Assembly: GCA_963697455.1 (NCBI GenBank)
Contig: CAVOOI010000034.1
Location: 62,001 to 126,000, forward strand
Origin: JAFEDN01 sp963697455
GTDB taxonomy: Bacteria; Pseudomonadota; Gammaproteobacteria; Coxiellales; Coxiellaceae
Reading direction: 5' to 3'
DNA length: 64,000 nucleotides
Shown: positions 18,332-26,200 of the stretch, one piece after another
Layout: each line of letters opens with the position of its first letter
Position numbering within the stretch: position 1 is the stretch's first letter
Notes under the pieces: generated by a model
What the model saw: the letters and a program-made list of their open reading frames with translations, nothing else
Databases searched by the model: none
Told to the model about the DNA's origin: nothing
Program-made: the position numbers and the translations under genes

Positions 18332-18394
18332 AAAATATGAGCATAGCAAGTATGCTTCATTTTATCGTCTAATCGTCCAGTCATCCCAGCTCAT

Positions 18395-18454
18395 GCGCCA
18401 ATGCGCCATGCGACCGGGATACCCCCAGCCGTTATGGCGCATTGGTGGAGTGGT
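18395..18454 (+). repeat. Right repeat copy of unit A, with hairpin
   Basis: 18411-18454 repeats 16644-16686. At this copy the ATGGCGCATTGG part pairs with an upstream TGCGCCAATGCGCCAT (18395-18410 region) to form a strong stem-loop absent from the left copy, which has lost the upstream arm. It ends 8 bp before the glyS stop codon. It could be the end of a mobile unit or a REP-like element. Confidence 0.75.
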
Positions 18455-18461
18455 TTTGCAA

Positions 18462-20516
18462 TTACAATAAGGAGATATCTGCGACTTGGGTAAAGAGGTG
18501 ATGCAAACCGGCGAGCAGGGCTAGGCGGTTTTCACGTTTGGCTTTGTCGTCGACCATCACCATTACTTTATCAAAAAATAAATCCACGGGTTCTTTGAGA
18601 GAAGATAATTGGCTCAATGCTTCGGTGTAGTGGGATTGGGCATATAATTGATTGACGATTTTGGTTTGAGTTGCGAGTTGTTCCGCCAGCATGCGTTCAG
18701 CTTCATGTTCGAATAATTGCGCATCAATGCGTGTAGGCCATTGGTCGCCGGCCTGTTTTTTCAAAATATTGCTAACGCGTTTATTAGCGGCGGATAAAGC
18801 GGGTGCTTCTGGCAATTGCTGAAATTTTTCAACTGCCTGCACTCGTTTAGCAAAGTCCAATGGATCGGTGGCGCCGCTGGCTAATACGGCTTCAATTTGT
18901 TTGGCGCCAAAACCTAATTCTAAATACCAGGAATGTAAGCGATTAATCGTAAATTCGAGCGCCTGGTTAATCGCTTCCTGATTAGGCAGATGATGGGTAT
19001 AAGCTTGTTGAGCGTGTTTAAATAATTGTTTTAAATCGAGACTTAACTTACCCTCAATCAAGATCCTGAGAATACCCAATGCGGCCCTGCGCAGGGCAAA
19101 CGGATCTTTATCGCCGCTGGGCGCTTGGTTAATCCCAAATATTCCGATGAGGGTATCCAGACGGTCAGCCAGCGCTACAATTTTACCTGCGATGGATGTG
19201 GGTAATTGATCTCCGGAAAAGCGAGGGTAATAATGTTCTTTAATGGCTAGGGCGCAGTCTTCGCTGCAGCCATCATTTTTAGCGTAATAATAACCCATCA
19301 CCCCTTGCAGACTGGGAAATTCTCCCACCATTTCGCTCAGCAAATCACATTTTGATAATTGAGCAGCTTGTTGGGCGGTGCTGGCGTCTACTTTTAATTC
19401 CGTGGCAATAATCCCGGCGAGTTTTACCAGACGTTCAGTTTTATGCGCTAAACTGCCCAGTTGTTTTTGAAATGTCATGTGTTCTAAATGCAGCAAACGG
19501 CTTTCTAGGCTATGGGCTAGATCATTTTTGTAAAAGAAAGCCGCGTCGGCTAAACGGGCATTCAAGACTCGTTCATTGCCGTGAACAACTAGTTTAGAAT
19601 CTTTGCTTTCAATATTGCTAATCAAGACAAATAGCGGTTGTAACTGATTATGCTGATAAACAGGGAAATATTTTTGATTGACCTTCATTGAAGTTGTTAA
19701 TACTTCAGCAGGCACTTTTAAATATTCGGGGTTAAAATGACCTAGTAATGCCACCGGCCATTCTACTAAAGAAGTCACCTCATTCAGTAAATCTTCGTCT
19801 TCAGGTACATTAAATTCTTTAGGAATTATTTGTTGGATCTGATTCCAGATGGTATTTTTACGTAAATCATAGTTAGCAATAATCGAACCTTGTTCCCGTA
19901 GAATCTGGGCATACTGTTTTGCCTCATGCAGGAGAATTTTATCGGGATGATGAAAACGATGGCCAAAAGTTTGATTGCTTGAGGTGATATCAAAAATTGT
20001 GAGTGGCGCCACCTCGGCGCCAAACAGACATAAAATCCAATGGACTGGGCGTGCAAAACTCTCGGTATGAGTGCCCCAGCGCATCGGTTTGGGGATTGGC
20101 AAAAATTGAATTGCTTGCCGCAAAATATCCGGCAAGATATCCAGGGTTTTTTGGCTGGGTTTTTCACTTTTGAAAAATAATCGATTATCTTTTTGGGCAA
20201 GCGCCGCAATCTCCACTCCACAAGATTTTGCGAAGCCTAGAGCTGCGGCTGTGGGTTGGCCATTGGAATCAAACGCTTTATCATAAGCTGGGCCCATCCG
20301 CTCAATCAGTTGGGGTGGTAATTGGGTTTTGACGTTTTCTACATAAACAGCAAGACGTCGTGGTGTCGCAAATGTTTGGGATAAAGGACTGTCGATTAAG
20401 CCGCATATTTTTAATTGAGCTAATAATTGTTGAGTTAAGTGGTCAGCTAAAAATTTAACGGCGTGAGTTGGCAACTCTTCGCAGCCGATTTCAAGTAGTA
20501 AATCTTGTCTATCCAT
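18462..20516 (-). CDS. glyS: Glycyl-tRNA synthetase beta subunit
   Basis: Large subunit of the bacterial alpha2beta2 glycyl-tRNA synthetase. The 684-aa protein begins DLLLEIGCEELPTHAVKFLA, the family N-terminus. It contains the HD-like region (LADRLDTLIGIFGINQAPSG, KDPFALRRAALGILRI) and the C-terminal DALR anticodon-binding part, and is close to the E. coli length (689). Its ATG overlaps the glyQ stop by 8 bp, so the subunits are translated together. Confidence 0.97.
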   Translation of the reverse strand: MDRQDLLLEIGCEELPTHAVKFLADHLTQQLLAQLKICGLIDSPLSQTFATPRRLAVYVENVKTQLPPQLIERMGPAYDKAFDSNGQPTAAALGFAKSCGVEIAALAQKDNRLFFKSEKPSQKTLDILPDILRQAIQFLPIPKPMRWGTHTESFARPVHWILCLFGAEVAPLTIFDITSSNQTFGHRFHHPDKILLHEAKQYAQILREQGSIIANYDLRKNTIWNQIQQIIPKEFNVPEDEDLLNEVTSLVEWPVALLGHFNPEYLKVPAEVLTTSMKVNQKYFPVYQHNQLQPLFVLISNIESKDSKLVVHGNERVLNARLADAAFFYKNDLAHSLESRLLHLEHMTFQKQLGSLAHKTERLVKLAGIIATELKVDASTAQQAAQLSKCDLLSEMVGEFPSLQGVMGYYYAKNDGCSEDCALAIKEHYYPRFSGDQLPTSIAGKIVALADRLDTLIGIFGINQAPSGDKDPFALRRAALGILRILIEGKLSLDLKQLFKHAQQAYTHHLPNQEAINQALEFTINRLHSWYLELGFGAKQIEAVLASGATDPLDFAKRVQAVEKFQQLPEAPALSAANKRVSNILKKQAGDQWPTRIDAQLFEHEAERMLAEQLATQTKIVNQLYAQSHYTEALSQLSSLKEPVDLFFDKVMVMVDDKAKRENRLALLAGLHHLFTQVADISLL

Positions 20517-21411
20517 GTTGTGCTCGAGAGAGTAATGGAAAACCTAAGCGTTCGCGTGATTCATAATAAGCTTGCGCGACAGCCTGTGCGAGTTTGCGAA
20601 TTCGCAGCATAAAACGCTGACGTTCGGTCACCGCAATGGCGTGACGGGCATCGAGCAAATTAAATGTATGGGATGCTTTCAACACCATTTCATAAGCAGC
20701 TAAAGGCAGTTGCTCTACAACCAGGCGTGACGCTTCTTGTTCATAAACATCAAATTGTTTAAACAGTATTTCAACATTTGCGGACTGGAAATTATAAGCG
20801 GACATCTCGACTTCATTCTGATGAAACACATCCCGATAGGTAACCAGGCCCGTTGCGCCCTCTGTCCAGGTTAAATCGAATAAGTTGTCAACGCCTTGTA
20901 GAAACATAGCTAGCCGTTCGAGGCCGTAAGTCAGCTCTCCGCTGATAGGGTGGCAATCGAGTCCGCCGACTTGTTGAAAATAAGTAAATTGACTGATTTC
21001 CATGCCGTCTTGCCATACTTCCCAGCCTAGCCCCCAAGCGCCTAGAGTGGGGGATTCCCAATTGTCTTCTACAAAACGGATGTCATGTTCTAAGGTGTCA
21101 ACCCCCAAATGGCGTAAGGAATTCAAATATAATTCTTGAATATTATCCGGTGAAGGTTTCAGCATCACTTGTAACTGATAATAATGTTGCACGCGGTTAG
21201 GGTTATCGCCGTAACGGCCGTCAGTGGGTCTCCGGGAGGGTTGTACGAAGATGGCTCGCCAAGGTTCTGGTCCAATGGCGCGTAAAAAAGTGCCGGGATG
21301 AAAAGTGCCCGCGCCAACTTCCATATCAAAGGGCTGTAAAACCACACAACCTTGCGCTGCCCAATAATGCTGGAGCTGCAAGATCATGTCTTGAAAGCTA
21401 ATTTTTTTCAT
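20509..21411 (-). CDS. glyQ: Glycyl-tRNA synthetase alpha subunit
   Basis: Catalytic subunit (300 aa; E. coli 303) of class II glycyl-tRNA synthetase. Conserved segments seen include FQDMILQLQHYWAAQGC at the N-terminus, EVGAGTFHP, PWRAIFVQPSRRPTDGRYG and ERLAMFLQGVDN. First gene of glyQS; the gmhB gene often found after glyS elsewhere is at 5863 instead. Confidence 0.97.
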   Translation of the reverse strand: MKKISFQDMILQLQHYWAAQGCVVLQPFDMEVGAGTFHPGTFLRAIGPEPWRAIFVQPSRRPTDGRYGDNPNRVQHYYQLQVMLKPSPDNIQELYLNSLRHLGVDTLEHDIRFVEDNWESPTLGAWGLGWEVWQDGMEISQFTYFQQVGGLDCHPISGELTYGLERLAMFLQGVDNLFDLTWTEGATGLVTYRDVFHQNEVEMSAYNFQSANVEILFKQFDVYEQEASRLVVEQLPLAAYEMVLKASHTFNLLDARHAIAVTERQRFMLRIRKLAQAVAQAYYESRERLGFPLLSRAQHG

Positions 21412-21425
21412 TTAATAGATTTACA

Positions 21426-21460
21426 ACAATACCTACCGTACGAGGCAGGTATTGTTTCCA
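21426..21460 (-). terminator. Hairpin between com1 and glyQ
   Basis: AACAATACCTgCC and GGtAGGTATTGTT form a stem of about 13 bp around a 6-base loop in the 64-bp gap between com1 and glyQ. On the minus strand it is followed by a modest T-rich stretch. It fits an intrinsic terminator or attenuator for com1 that insulates glyQS. Confidence 0.55.
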
Positions 21461-21475
21461 AATTTATGTCCTTTA

Positions 21476-22246
21476 TTATTTTTTGGAAATATCGTCTATC
21501 GCTTTTCCAAATAAGTCTGCAGGAGCAGCGCCGGGAATAAAATCGAAGGCCGTCAATCCTTTGTTGCTCAGTACAAAACTTGGCGTACCTTGCAAGCTAA
21601 GCGCTTTGGCTAAATCATAATTGCTGGCGAGCTCTTGTTTGATGCTAGCTTCGCTGCTGTCTTTTTTCAATTGATCGACGTTTAAGCCTACAGATTTAGC
21701 AATTTCTGCTACTTTGGCTTCACTCAGCGGGCCGGAGGCATTAAATAATGCTTTATGAAATTCAGCATATTTGTTTTGTTTGACTGCGGCCAAAGCCATT
21801 TGCGCAGCGTAATTGGAGCCAGCGCCAAATATGGGAAATTCTTTGTAGATAATTTTGATATTGGGATTAGAAGCTAATATTTTATCGATAACCGGTTGCA
21901 TCTCTTTGCAATGAACGCATTGATAATCAAAAAATTCAACCAATACCACGTTGCCATTGGAATTGCCGGCGGTAGGTGAAAGCGGATCATTGAATAATTT
22001 TTGTTTATTATTGGTGATGCCTTGCAAAGCTTGGGTTTTCGCTTTGGCCATTTCTTTACCTTGCAACGCCTGAGAAGCCTCGATTAAAACTTCAGGATTA
22101 TTGACCAAATAATCATGGACGATTTTCTGAATCTCTTGCTGTTGATTTGCAGAAAAAGATCCAGTGTTGCTAACAGCGCCATAAGCGGCGGTTAGCAATG
22201 TAAGGCTAGATGCCAGGGCCACGATAGTGCCTGTAAGTTTTTTCAT
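21476..22246 (-). CDS. Com1-like DsbA family protein
   Basis: Thioredoxin-fold thiol oxidoreductase exported to the envelope. The 256-aa protein has a signal peptide (cleavage about AYGA, residue 24) and an N-terminal helical dimerisation-like region with VHDYLVNNPEVLIEASQALQ. The DSBA domain carries the active site C110-V-H-C113 (FFDYQCVHCKEM) and the cis-Pro loop LQGTPSFV. Sequence and layout closely follow the Coxiella Com1 outer-membrane-associated protein, supporting a Legionellales host. A strong TAGGAG site precedes the ATG. Confidence 0.92.
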   Translation of the reverse strand: MKKLTGTIVALASSLTLLTAAYGAVSNTGSFSANQQQEIQKIVHDYLVNNPEVLIEASQALQGKEMAKAKTQALQGITNNKQKLFNDPLSPTAGNSNGNVVLVEFFDYQCVHCKEMQPVIDKILASNPNIKIIYKEFPIFGAGSNYAAQMALAAVKQNKYAEFHKALFNASGPLSEAKVAEIAKSVGLNVDQLKKDSSEASIKQELASNYDLAKALSLQGTPSFVLSNKGLTAFDFIPGAAPADLFGKAIDDISKK

Positions 22247-22335
22247 ATTGACTCCTAGTAAAAGAAAACATTGAGCATTAGCTTAATCATACCACGGATA
22301 TCCAGAGCTGATGCCCACTCCCTGGATTCCCTTAT

Positions 22336-23193
22336 TTAATTATTGGCAATTGCTTCGCGCACTTTGCTGATAGCATTTTTTTCTAGTTGGCGAATTCTTT
22401 CAGCTGAAACATTATACTGCGCCGCCAGATCATGCAAGGTGGCTTTTTCATCGTTGAGCCAGCGCTGAGTGAGAATATTACGGCTGCGCTCATCCAGTTG
22501 ATTTAAGGCTTGGTGCAAAGAGTCATGCCGTTGATCTTCCCAATTATGCTTCTCTAATAAATACCCGGGACTATAATTGAAGTCTTCAAGGTAATGCTCA
22601 GGCGCTCTATAGCCAGTATAATCCTCATCGCTGTCTATACCCTCAAAAGATTCGTCATAATTATTTAATCTTTCTTCCATTTGCCGGACATCTTTGGGGC
22701 TGACGCTTAATTCCGTGGCTACCGTTTCTATTTCGGTATTACTTAGCCAGGCCCGGTTTTTAGACAGTTTGCGCAAATTGAAAAATAGTTTACGCTGGGC
22801 TTTGGTGGTCGCTACTTTGACAATGCGCCAGTTTTTCAGTACAAATTCGTGGATTTCAGCTCTAATCCAATGGATCGCAAATGAAACCAAGCGGACGCCG
22901 ACCTCGGGATTAAAGCGTTTGACGGCTTTCATCAGACCTATGTTGCCTTCTTGAATAAGGTCGGCTTGTTGTAGTCCGTAGCCATCATAGTTGCGGGCAA
23001 TGCGCACCACTAAGCGTAAATGGCTCAACACCATTTTTCTTGCCGAATCTAAATCATTGTTTTTAATTAATTTATTTGCAAGGTCGAGTTCTTCTTCGGC
23101 AGTGAGCATAGGAATTTGATTTACCCAGTGGATATAACTGCTTAAGCTGCCGATAGGTAGAGATTGATCGATGCATTGTAATTGTTTATTCAT
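22336..23193 (-). CDS. rpoH: RNA polymerase heat-shock sigma factor sigma-32
   Basis: Directs transcription of heat-shock genes. The 285-aa protein shows region 1.2 (SYIHWVNQIPMLTAEEE), region 2 (DLIQEGNIGLMKAVKRF, FAIHWIRAEIHEFVLKNWR), the RpoH box region with TTKAQRKLFFNLRK, and region 4 (DLAAQYNVSAERIRQLEKN). Elsewhere rpoH commonly follows ftsEX; here it lies about 7.5 kb away upstream of com1, so that linkage is broken. Confidence 0.96.
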   Translation of the reverse strand: MNKQLQCIDQSLPIGSLSSYIHWVNQIPMLTAEEELDLANKLIKNNDLDSARKMVLSHLRLVVRIARNYDGYGLQQADLIQEGNIGLMKAVKRFNPEVGVRLVSFAIHWIRAEIHEFVLKNWRIVKVATTKAQRKLFFNLRKLSKNRAWLSNTEIETVATELSVSPKDVRQMEERLNNYDESFEGIDSDEDYTGYRAPEHYLEDFNYSPGYLLEKHNWEDQRHDSLHQALNQLDERSRNILTQRWLNDEKATLHDLAAQYNVSAERIRQLEKNAISKVREAIANN

Positions 23194-23292
23194 AACCAGC
23201 TTCTCTTGGTGAGTTCTAAAGGTTGTAATATCTTAACATTTATTTAAAAAAACTACCAGCTGAAAAGAAGGAGCAACATAAATATTAGCAGT

Positions 23293-23321
23293 TTGATTTT
23301 GACAACTTTTTCCTACATAAT
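23293..23321 (+). promoter_or_regulatory. Candidate promoter for the duplicated secreted genes
   Basis: TTGATT (23293-23298) and CATAAT (23316-23321) are separated by 17 bp. A small CCAAC/GTTGG stem-loop lies between this and the ribosome-binding site. The region also contains AAATATTAGCAGTTT and TTTCCTACA, both found again upstream of 3191. Confidence 0.45.
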
Positions 23322-23398
23322 GGACTCAGGCCAATGTGATTCCAACTTTTAAGGTTGGCAATATCTTAATAAATCAATAAATAGTGGAGACGTTTTCT

Positions 23399-23863
23399 AT
23401 GTTTAAAAAATATAATTATTTTGTTTTCGCTGCGGGATTATTTTTTTCCGCTGGCATTTATGCAAGTCCGGCAAAAATCACAGTCAATGATGGAACCCCT
23501 ATACACGAACTAGTATTTTCAGGAGGCGCCTATACCCCATCGACTCCTATCATTCAGGTCAGGGTCACTGAAGACAATGTAACGACTGATAACCCATTCC
23601 CAGATACGATTTTAGGTAAGGATGGCATTAACTTTAACTATATATATAACATCGCAACTATTGGCCAAAAAGCCAGTGTTTCGGCCTTCTTTTCCCAACC
23701 TCAAACAACTTCGAGTGTTGAAGTAAGTATGACCTTCGATAGCGCAGGGGCGCTACAACAGACGATATGCCACAATGACCCAGCCGCACCATTTTCCTTA
23801 GCGACTTGTACTGTGACAATGCTAAATGGAGTGGCAACGTTGAACATGTTTCTGCAATCATAA
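23399..23863 (+). CDS. Small secreted protein, tandem copy 1
   Basis: About 154 aa from ATG 23399; GGAGA 8 bp upstream fixes this start over a GTG at 23384. The signal peptide (MFKKYNYFVFAAGLFFSAGIYA) is followed by SPAKITVNDGTPIHELVFSGG, an acidic NVTTDNPFP region and a C-terminal part with two cysteines suited to a disulfide. The predicted mature domain is beta-rich. It is about 75% identical by eye to the next gene. No family recognised; likely periplasmic, surface or secreted. Confidence 0.7.
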   Translation: MFKKYNYFVFAAGLFFSAGIYASPAKITVNDGTPIHELVFSGGAYTPSTPIIQVRVTEDNVTTDNPFPDTILGKDGINFNYIYNIATIGQKASVSAFFSQPQTTSSVEVSMTFDSAGALQQTICHNDPAAPFSLATCTVTMLNGVATLNMFLQS

Positions 23864-23906
23864 GATTGGCAATACTTAAAATCAATAAATACTGGAGACA
23901 CTTTCT

Positions 23907-24365
23907 ATGTTTAAAAAATCTAATTATTTTGTTTTCGCCGCAGGATTATTTTTTTCTGCCGCCATTTATGCAAGTCCGGCAAAAATCATCATCAATGATG
24001 GAACCCCCATACACGAACTAGTATTTTCAGGAAGTACAAATACCCCATCGACTCCCACCATTCAAGTCATTGTGACTGAAGACAATGTAACGACTGATAA
24101 CCCATTCCCAAATACGATTGGAGGTAAGGATAATATTAACTATACATATAACATCGCAACTGCCGGCCAAAATGCAGGTGTTTGGGTCTTCTTTTCCAAA
24201 CCTCAGACAACTGCGCCTGTTGAAGCGGGTATGTCCGTAGATAATACAGGAGCGCTACAACAGACGATCTGCGACATTGGCCTAAACGCACCATTTCTCT
24301 TAGATTGTACCGTGACAGTACAAAATGGAGTGGCAACGTTGAACATGCTTCTACAATCAAAATAA
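23907..24365 (+). CDS. Small secreted protein, tandem copy 2
   Basis: 152 aa, a paralogue of the preceding gene with near-identical signal peptide, SPAKI-INDGTPIHELVFSG and NVTTDNPFP segments. It differs most in the C-terminal third, where the two cysteines are kept (TICDIG, LDCTV). The upstream sequence (TTGGCAATA...AATCAATAAATA.TGGAGAC) is duplicated too, so a unit of gene plus leader was copied. Each copy has its own ribosome-binding site. Confidence 0.7.
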   Translation: MFKKSNYFVFAAGLFFSAAIYASPAKIIINDGTPIHELVFSGSTNTPSTPTIQVIVTEDNVTTDNPFPNTIGGKDNINYTYNIATAGQNAGVWVFFSKPQTTAPVEAGMSVDNTGALQQTICDIGLNAPFLLDCTVTVQNGVATLNMLLQSK

Positions 24366-24451
24366 AGCTCAGAAACAGAAGTTAAGAGTCGCCTTCCCCC
24401 GCGAGACGCCAAGAGGTTTGCGGGGTTGGCACGGTTGGGCTTTATTACCGA

Positions 24452-24472
24452 GGATGGATTTGCTTCCATCTT
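24452..24472 (+). terminator. Hairpin after the tandem secreted genes
   Basis: GATGGA-N6-TCCATC followed by TTATTC lies between the second secreted gene and the convergent merR-like gene. Upstream, CCCCGC and GCGGGG (about 24395-24425) can form a second stem. A weak bidirectional terminator is plausible. Confidence 0.35.
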
Positions 24473-24477
24473 ATTCG

Positions 24478-24816
24478 TCATTTTCTTAGCTTTCGAAGAG
24501 CCGCGTTTAATAACTCACATCGCTGAGCTACTTTTTGGCTGGCCGCCTCTAGCGTATAGCCTTCATCCAACAGCTCCTTAATGAGGATGATTTTTTTGAT
24601 TTCCGCGTAATTAAAGCGTCGCGTGGATGACGCGCATTCGCCTTCTGCGGGCTTGATAACCCCTTTTTGTTCCCAATACCGCAATTGGCGTTGGGGGATA
24701 CCGGTGATTTCGGCGACTTCGCCGATGCCGACGATTAATTTTGACAGAAACTCATGGTCTTCCGTCAAGGTGCATATATTAATCGAAGAAGGCTCTGATT
24801 TTTTTATTTTTTCCAT
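24478..24816 (-). CDS. MerR-family transcriptional regulator
   Basis: The 112-aa product has a MerR-type winged-helix DNA-binding domain at about residues 30-100: VGIGEVAEITGIPQRQLRYWEQKGVIKP, then RRFNYAEIKKIILIKELLDEGYTLEAA. There is no effector-binding domain or metal-site cysteine pair, so it belongs to the short MerR-like group. It diverges from the Bcr/CflA transporter gene at 24921; a perfect dyad lies between them. Control of the transporter and itself is inferred. Confidence 0.85.
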   Translation of the reverse strand: MEKIKKSEPSSINICTLTEDHEFLSKLIVGIGEVAEITGIPQRQLRYWEQKGVIKPAEGECASSTRRFNYAEIKKIILIKELLDEGYTLEAASQKVAQRCELLNAALRKLRK

Positions 24817-24876
24817 ACGATTTTATTTATACCACATTGTTGACTTATTTTCATTATTTTGATAAATTTTACCTAA

Positions 24877-24895
24877 ATTGTAATTTAATTACAAT
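24877..24895 (+). promoter_or_regulatory. Palindromic operator candidate between merR-like and MFS genes
   Basis: ATTGTAAT-TTA-ATTACAAT is a 19-bp perfect dyad 25 bp before the transporter ATG. TTTACC (24868) and TACAAT (24890) 16 bp apart give a possible promoter with the dyad over its spacer, the geometry MerR regulators use. Binding by the adjacent regulator is inference. Confidence 0.5.
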
Positions 24896-24920
24896 AAATG
24901 TCAAAAAAGGTAAACTAATT

Positions 24921-26114
24921 ATGTCAAAAAAACACTTATGGGCGGCTATGGCGATGACCGCCGTACCACTCTCAGGATTAAGCATTGATATTTATGTGCC
25001 GTCACTGCCAGCCGTCACTCAATATTTTGGAGTGGATCAATCTCTGGTGCAGCTCACTATTAGTATTTATATGCTGGGTTTTGGTATAGCGCAGCTTTTC
25101 GCGGGCAGTATTGCGGACTGTATTGGACGCAAACAACCATTTATAGTCGCCATGGTGATTTATCTGCTGTCTTCGCTCTTAATACCGTTTTCAGAAAATA
25201 TTTACGAATTATTAGCACTGAGATTTATACAAGGGTTTGCAATCGCCGTCGTCAGTGTGCCGATGCGCGCGGTGCTTTCAGATTTATTTACCGGCAAAGA
25301 ATTTTATAAGATGATGAATTATATGACGCTGTGTTGGGCGATTGGCCCCATTATTGCCCCCGCAATTGGCGGCTATCTTCAACACTTTTTTGGCTGGCGC
25401 GCCTCATTTTATTTTTTAGCAATTTATGCTGCTGTCAGTTTGGTTTTAGTCGTATGGATTCTGCCTGAGACTTTGCAGGAAAAAAAATCTTTTTCCCCAA
25501 AACGAATCATGAATGATTACCGCACAATTATGACACATTTAGATTATCTCGGCGGTATTGTATGTTTAGGTGTGTTATGGTCGGTAGTGATTTTATTTAG
25601 TATTGTCGCGCCTTTTCTCATTCAAAATATTTTACATTATTCAGCCATTGAATTTGGCCACATGGCTTTGTTAATGGGATTGGCTTGGTTTTTAGGTAAT
25701 ATTACCAGCAGAATTTTAATTAACGTCCATTTTAAAATTAAAGTAAAATTTTGTCTCTGGGCGATGTTGATTAACTCATTAGTTATGGTAACCATCGCTT
25801 TTTGGCAAACCATTAACTTAATGGATTTGTTGATACAGACATTTATCATGATTTACTTAGGCGGGATTATTTTCCCCAATTATTTTGCCAGGAATATCTC
25901 TTGGTTTCCAAAAAACGCTGCAACCGCCAACGCATTAACCGGCGCTTTTATGACTATAATCGCCAGCACTAGTTCCGGAATCGGTTCATTATTAAAATCT
26001 AATTCGCAGTTACCGCTGACTGTCGCCTATGTGATTGTTATCGTTATTTGTATGATCGTCTATTCATTTACGGCACAAAAAGAAACGCTCCAGCGCGCTC
26101 CACTTCTTGATTGA
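24921..26114 (+). CDS. MFS drug exporter, Bcr/CflA (DHA1) family
   Basis: Twelve-span proton antiporter of 397 aa. Family marks: LSIDIYVPSLPAVTQYFGV in the first segment and loop, the GxxaDxxGRK loop 2-3 motif (GSIADCIGRKQ), ALRFIQGFAIAV, and motif C-like IGPIIAPAIGGYL. ATG 24921 is chosen with AAGG about 11 bp upstream; an upstream start would cross the operator. Bcr/CflA members export bicyclomycin, chloramphenicol or cysteine; the substrate here is unknown. Confidence 0.88.
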   Translation: MSKKHLWAAMAMTAVPLSGLSIDIYVPSLPAVTQYFGVDQSLVQLTISIYMLGFGIAQLFAGSIADCIGRKQPFIVAMVIYLLSSLLIPFSENIYELLALRFIQGFAIAVVSVPMRAVLSDLFTGKEFYKMMNYMTLCWAIGPIIAPAIGGYLQHFFGWRASFYFLAIYAAVSLVLVVWILPETLQEKKSFSPKRIMNDYRTIMTHLDYLGGIVCLGVLWSVVILFSIVAPFLIQNILHYSAIEFGHMALLMGLAWFLGNITSRILINVHFKIKVKFCLWAMLINSLVMVTIAFWQTINLMDLLIQTFIMIYLGGIIFPNYFARNISWFPKNAATANALTGAFMTIIASTSSGIGSLLKSNSQLPLTVAYVIVIVICMIVYSFTAQKETLQRAPLLD

Positions 26115-26200
26115 AATCCACGCAAGCACCATTCGCTGCACGTCTAATTGAATAATAAATGAACTTGTTTGGCGTCGCTGGAGGTGGTATCATATGGCCC

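Noticed and set aside
18223..18384. N-terminal extension of ATPase A with Leu/Val-rich repeats, as if a membrane segment
   Set aside because: It is translated from the operator repeats; family N-terminus and promoter position both indicate the start at 18222.
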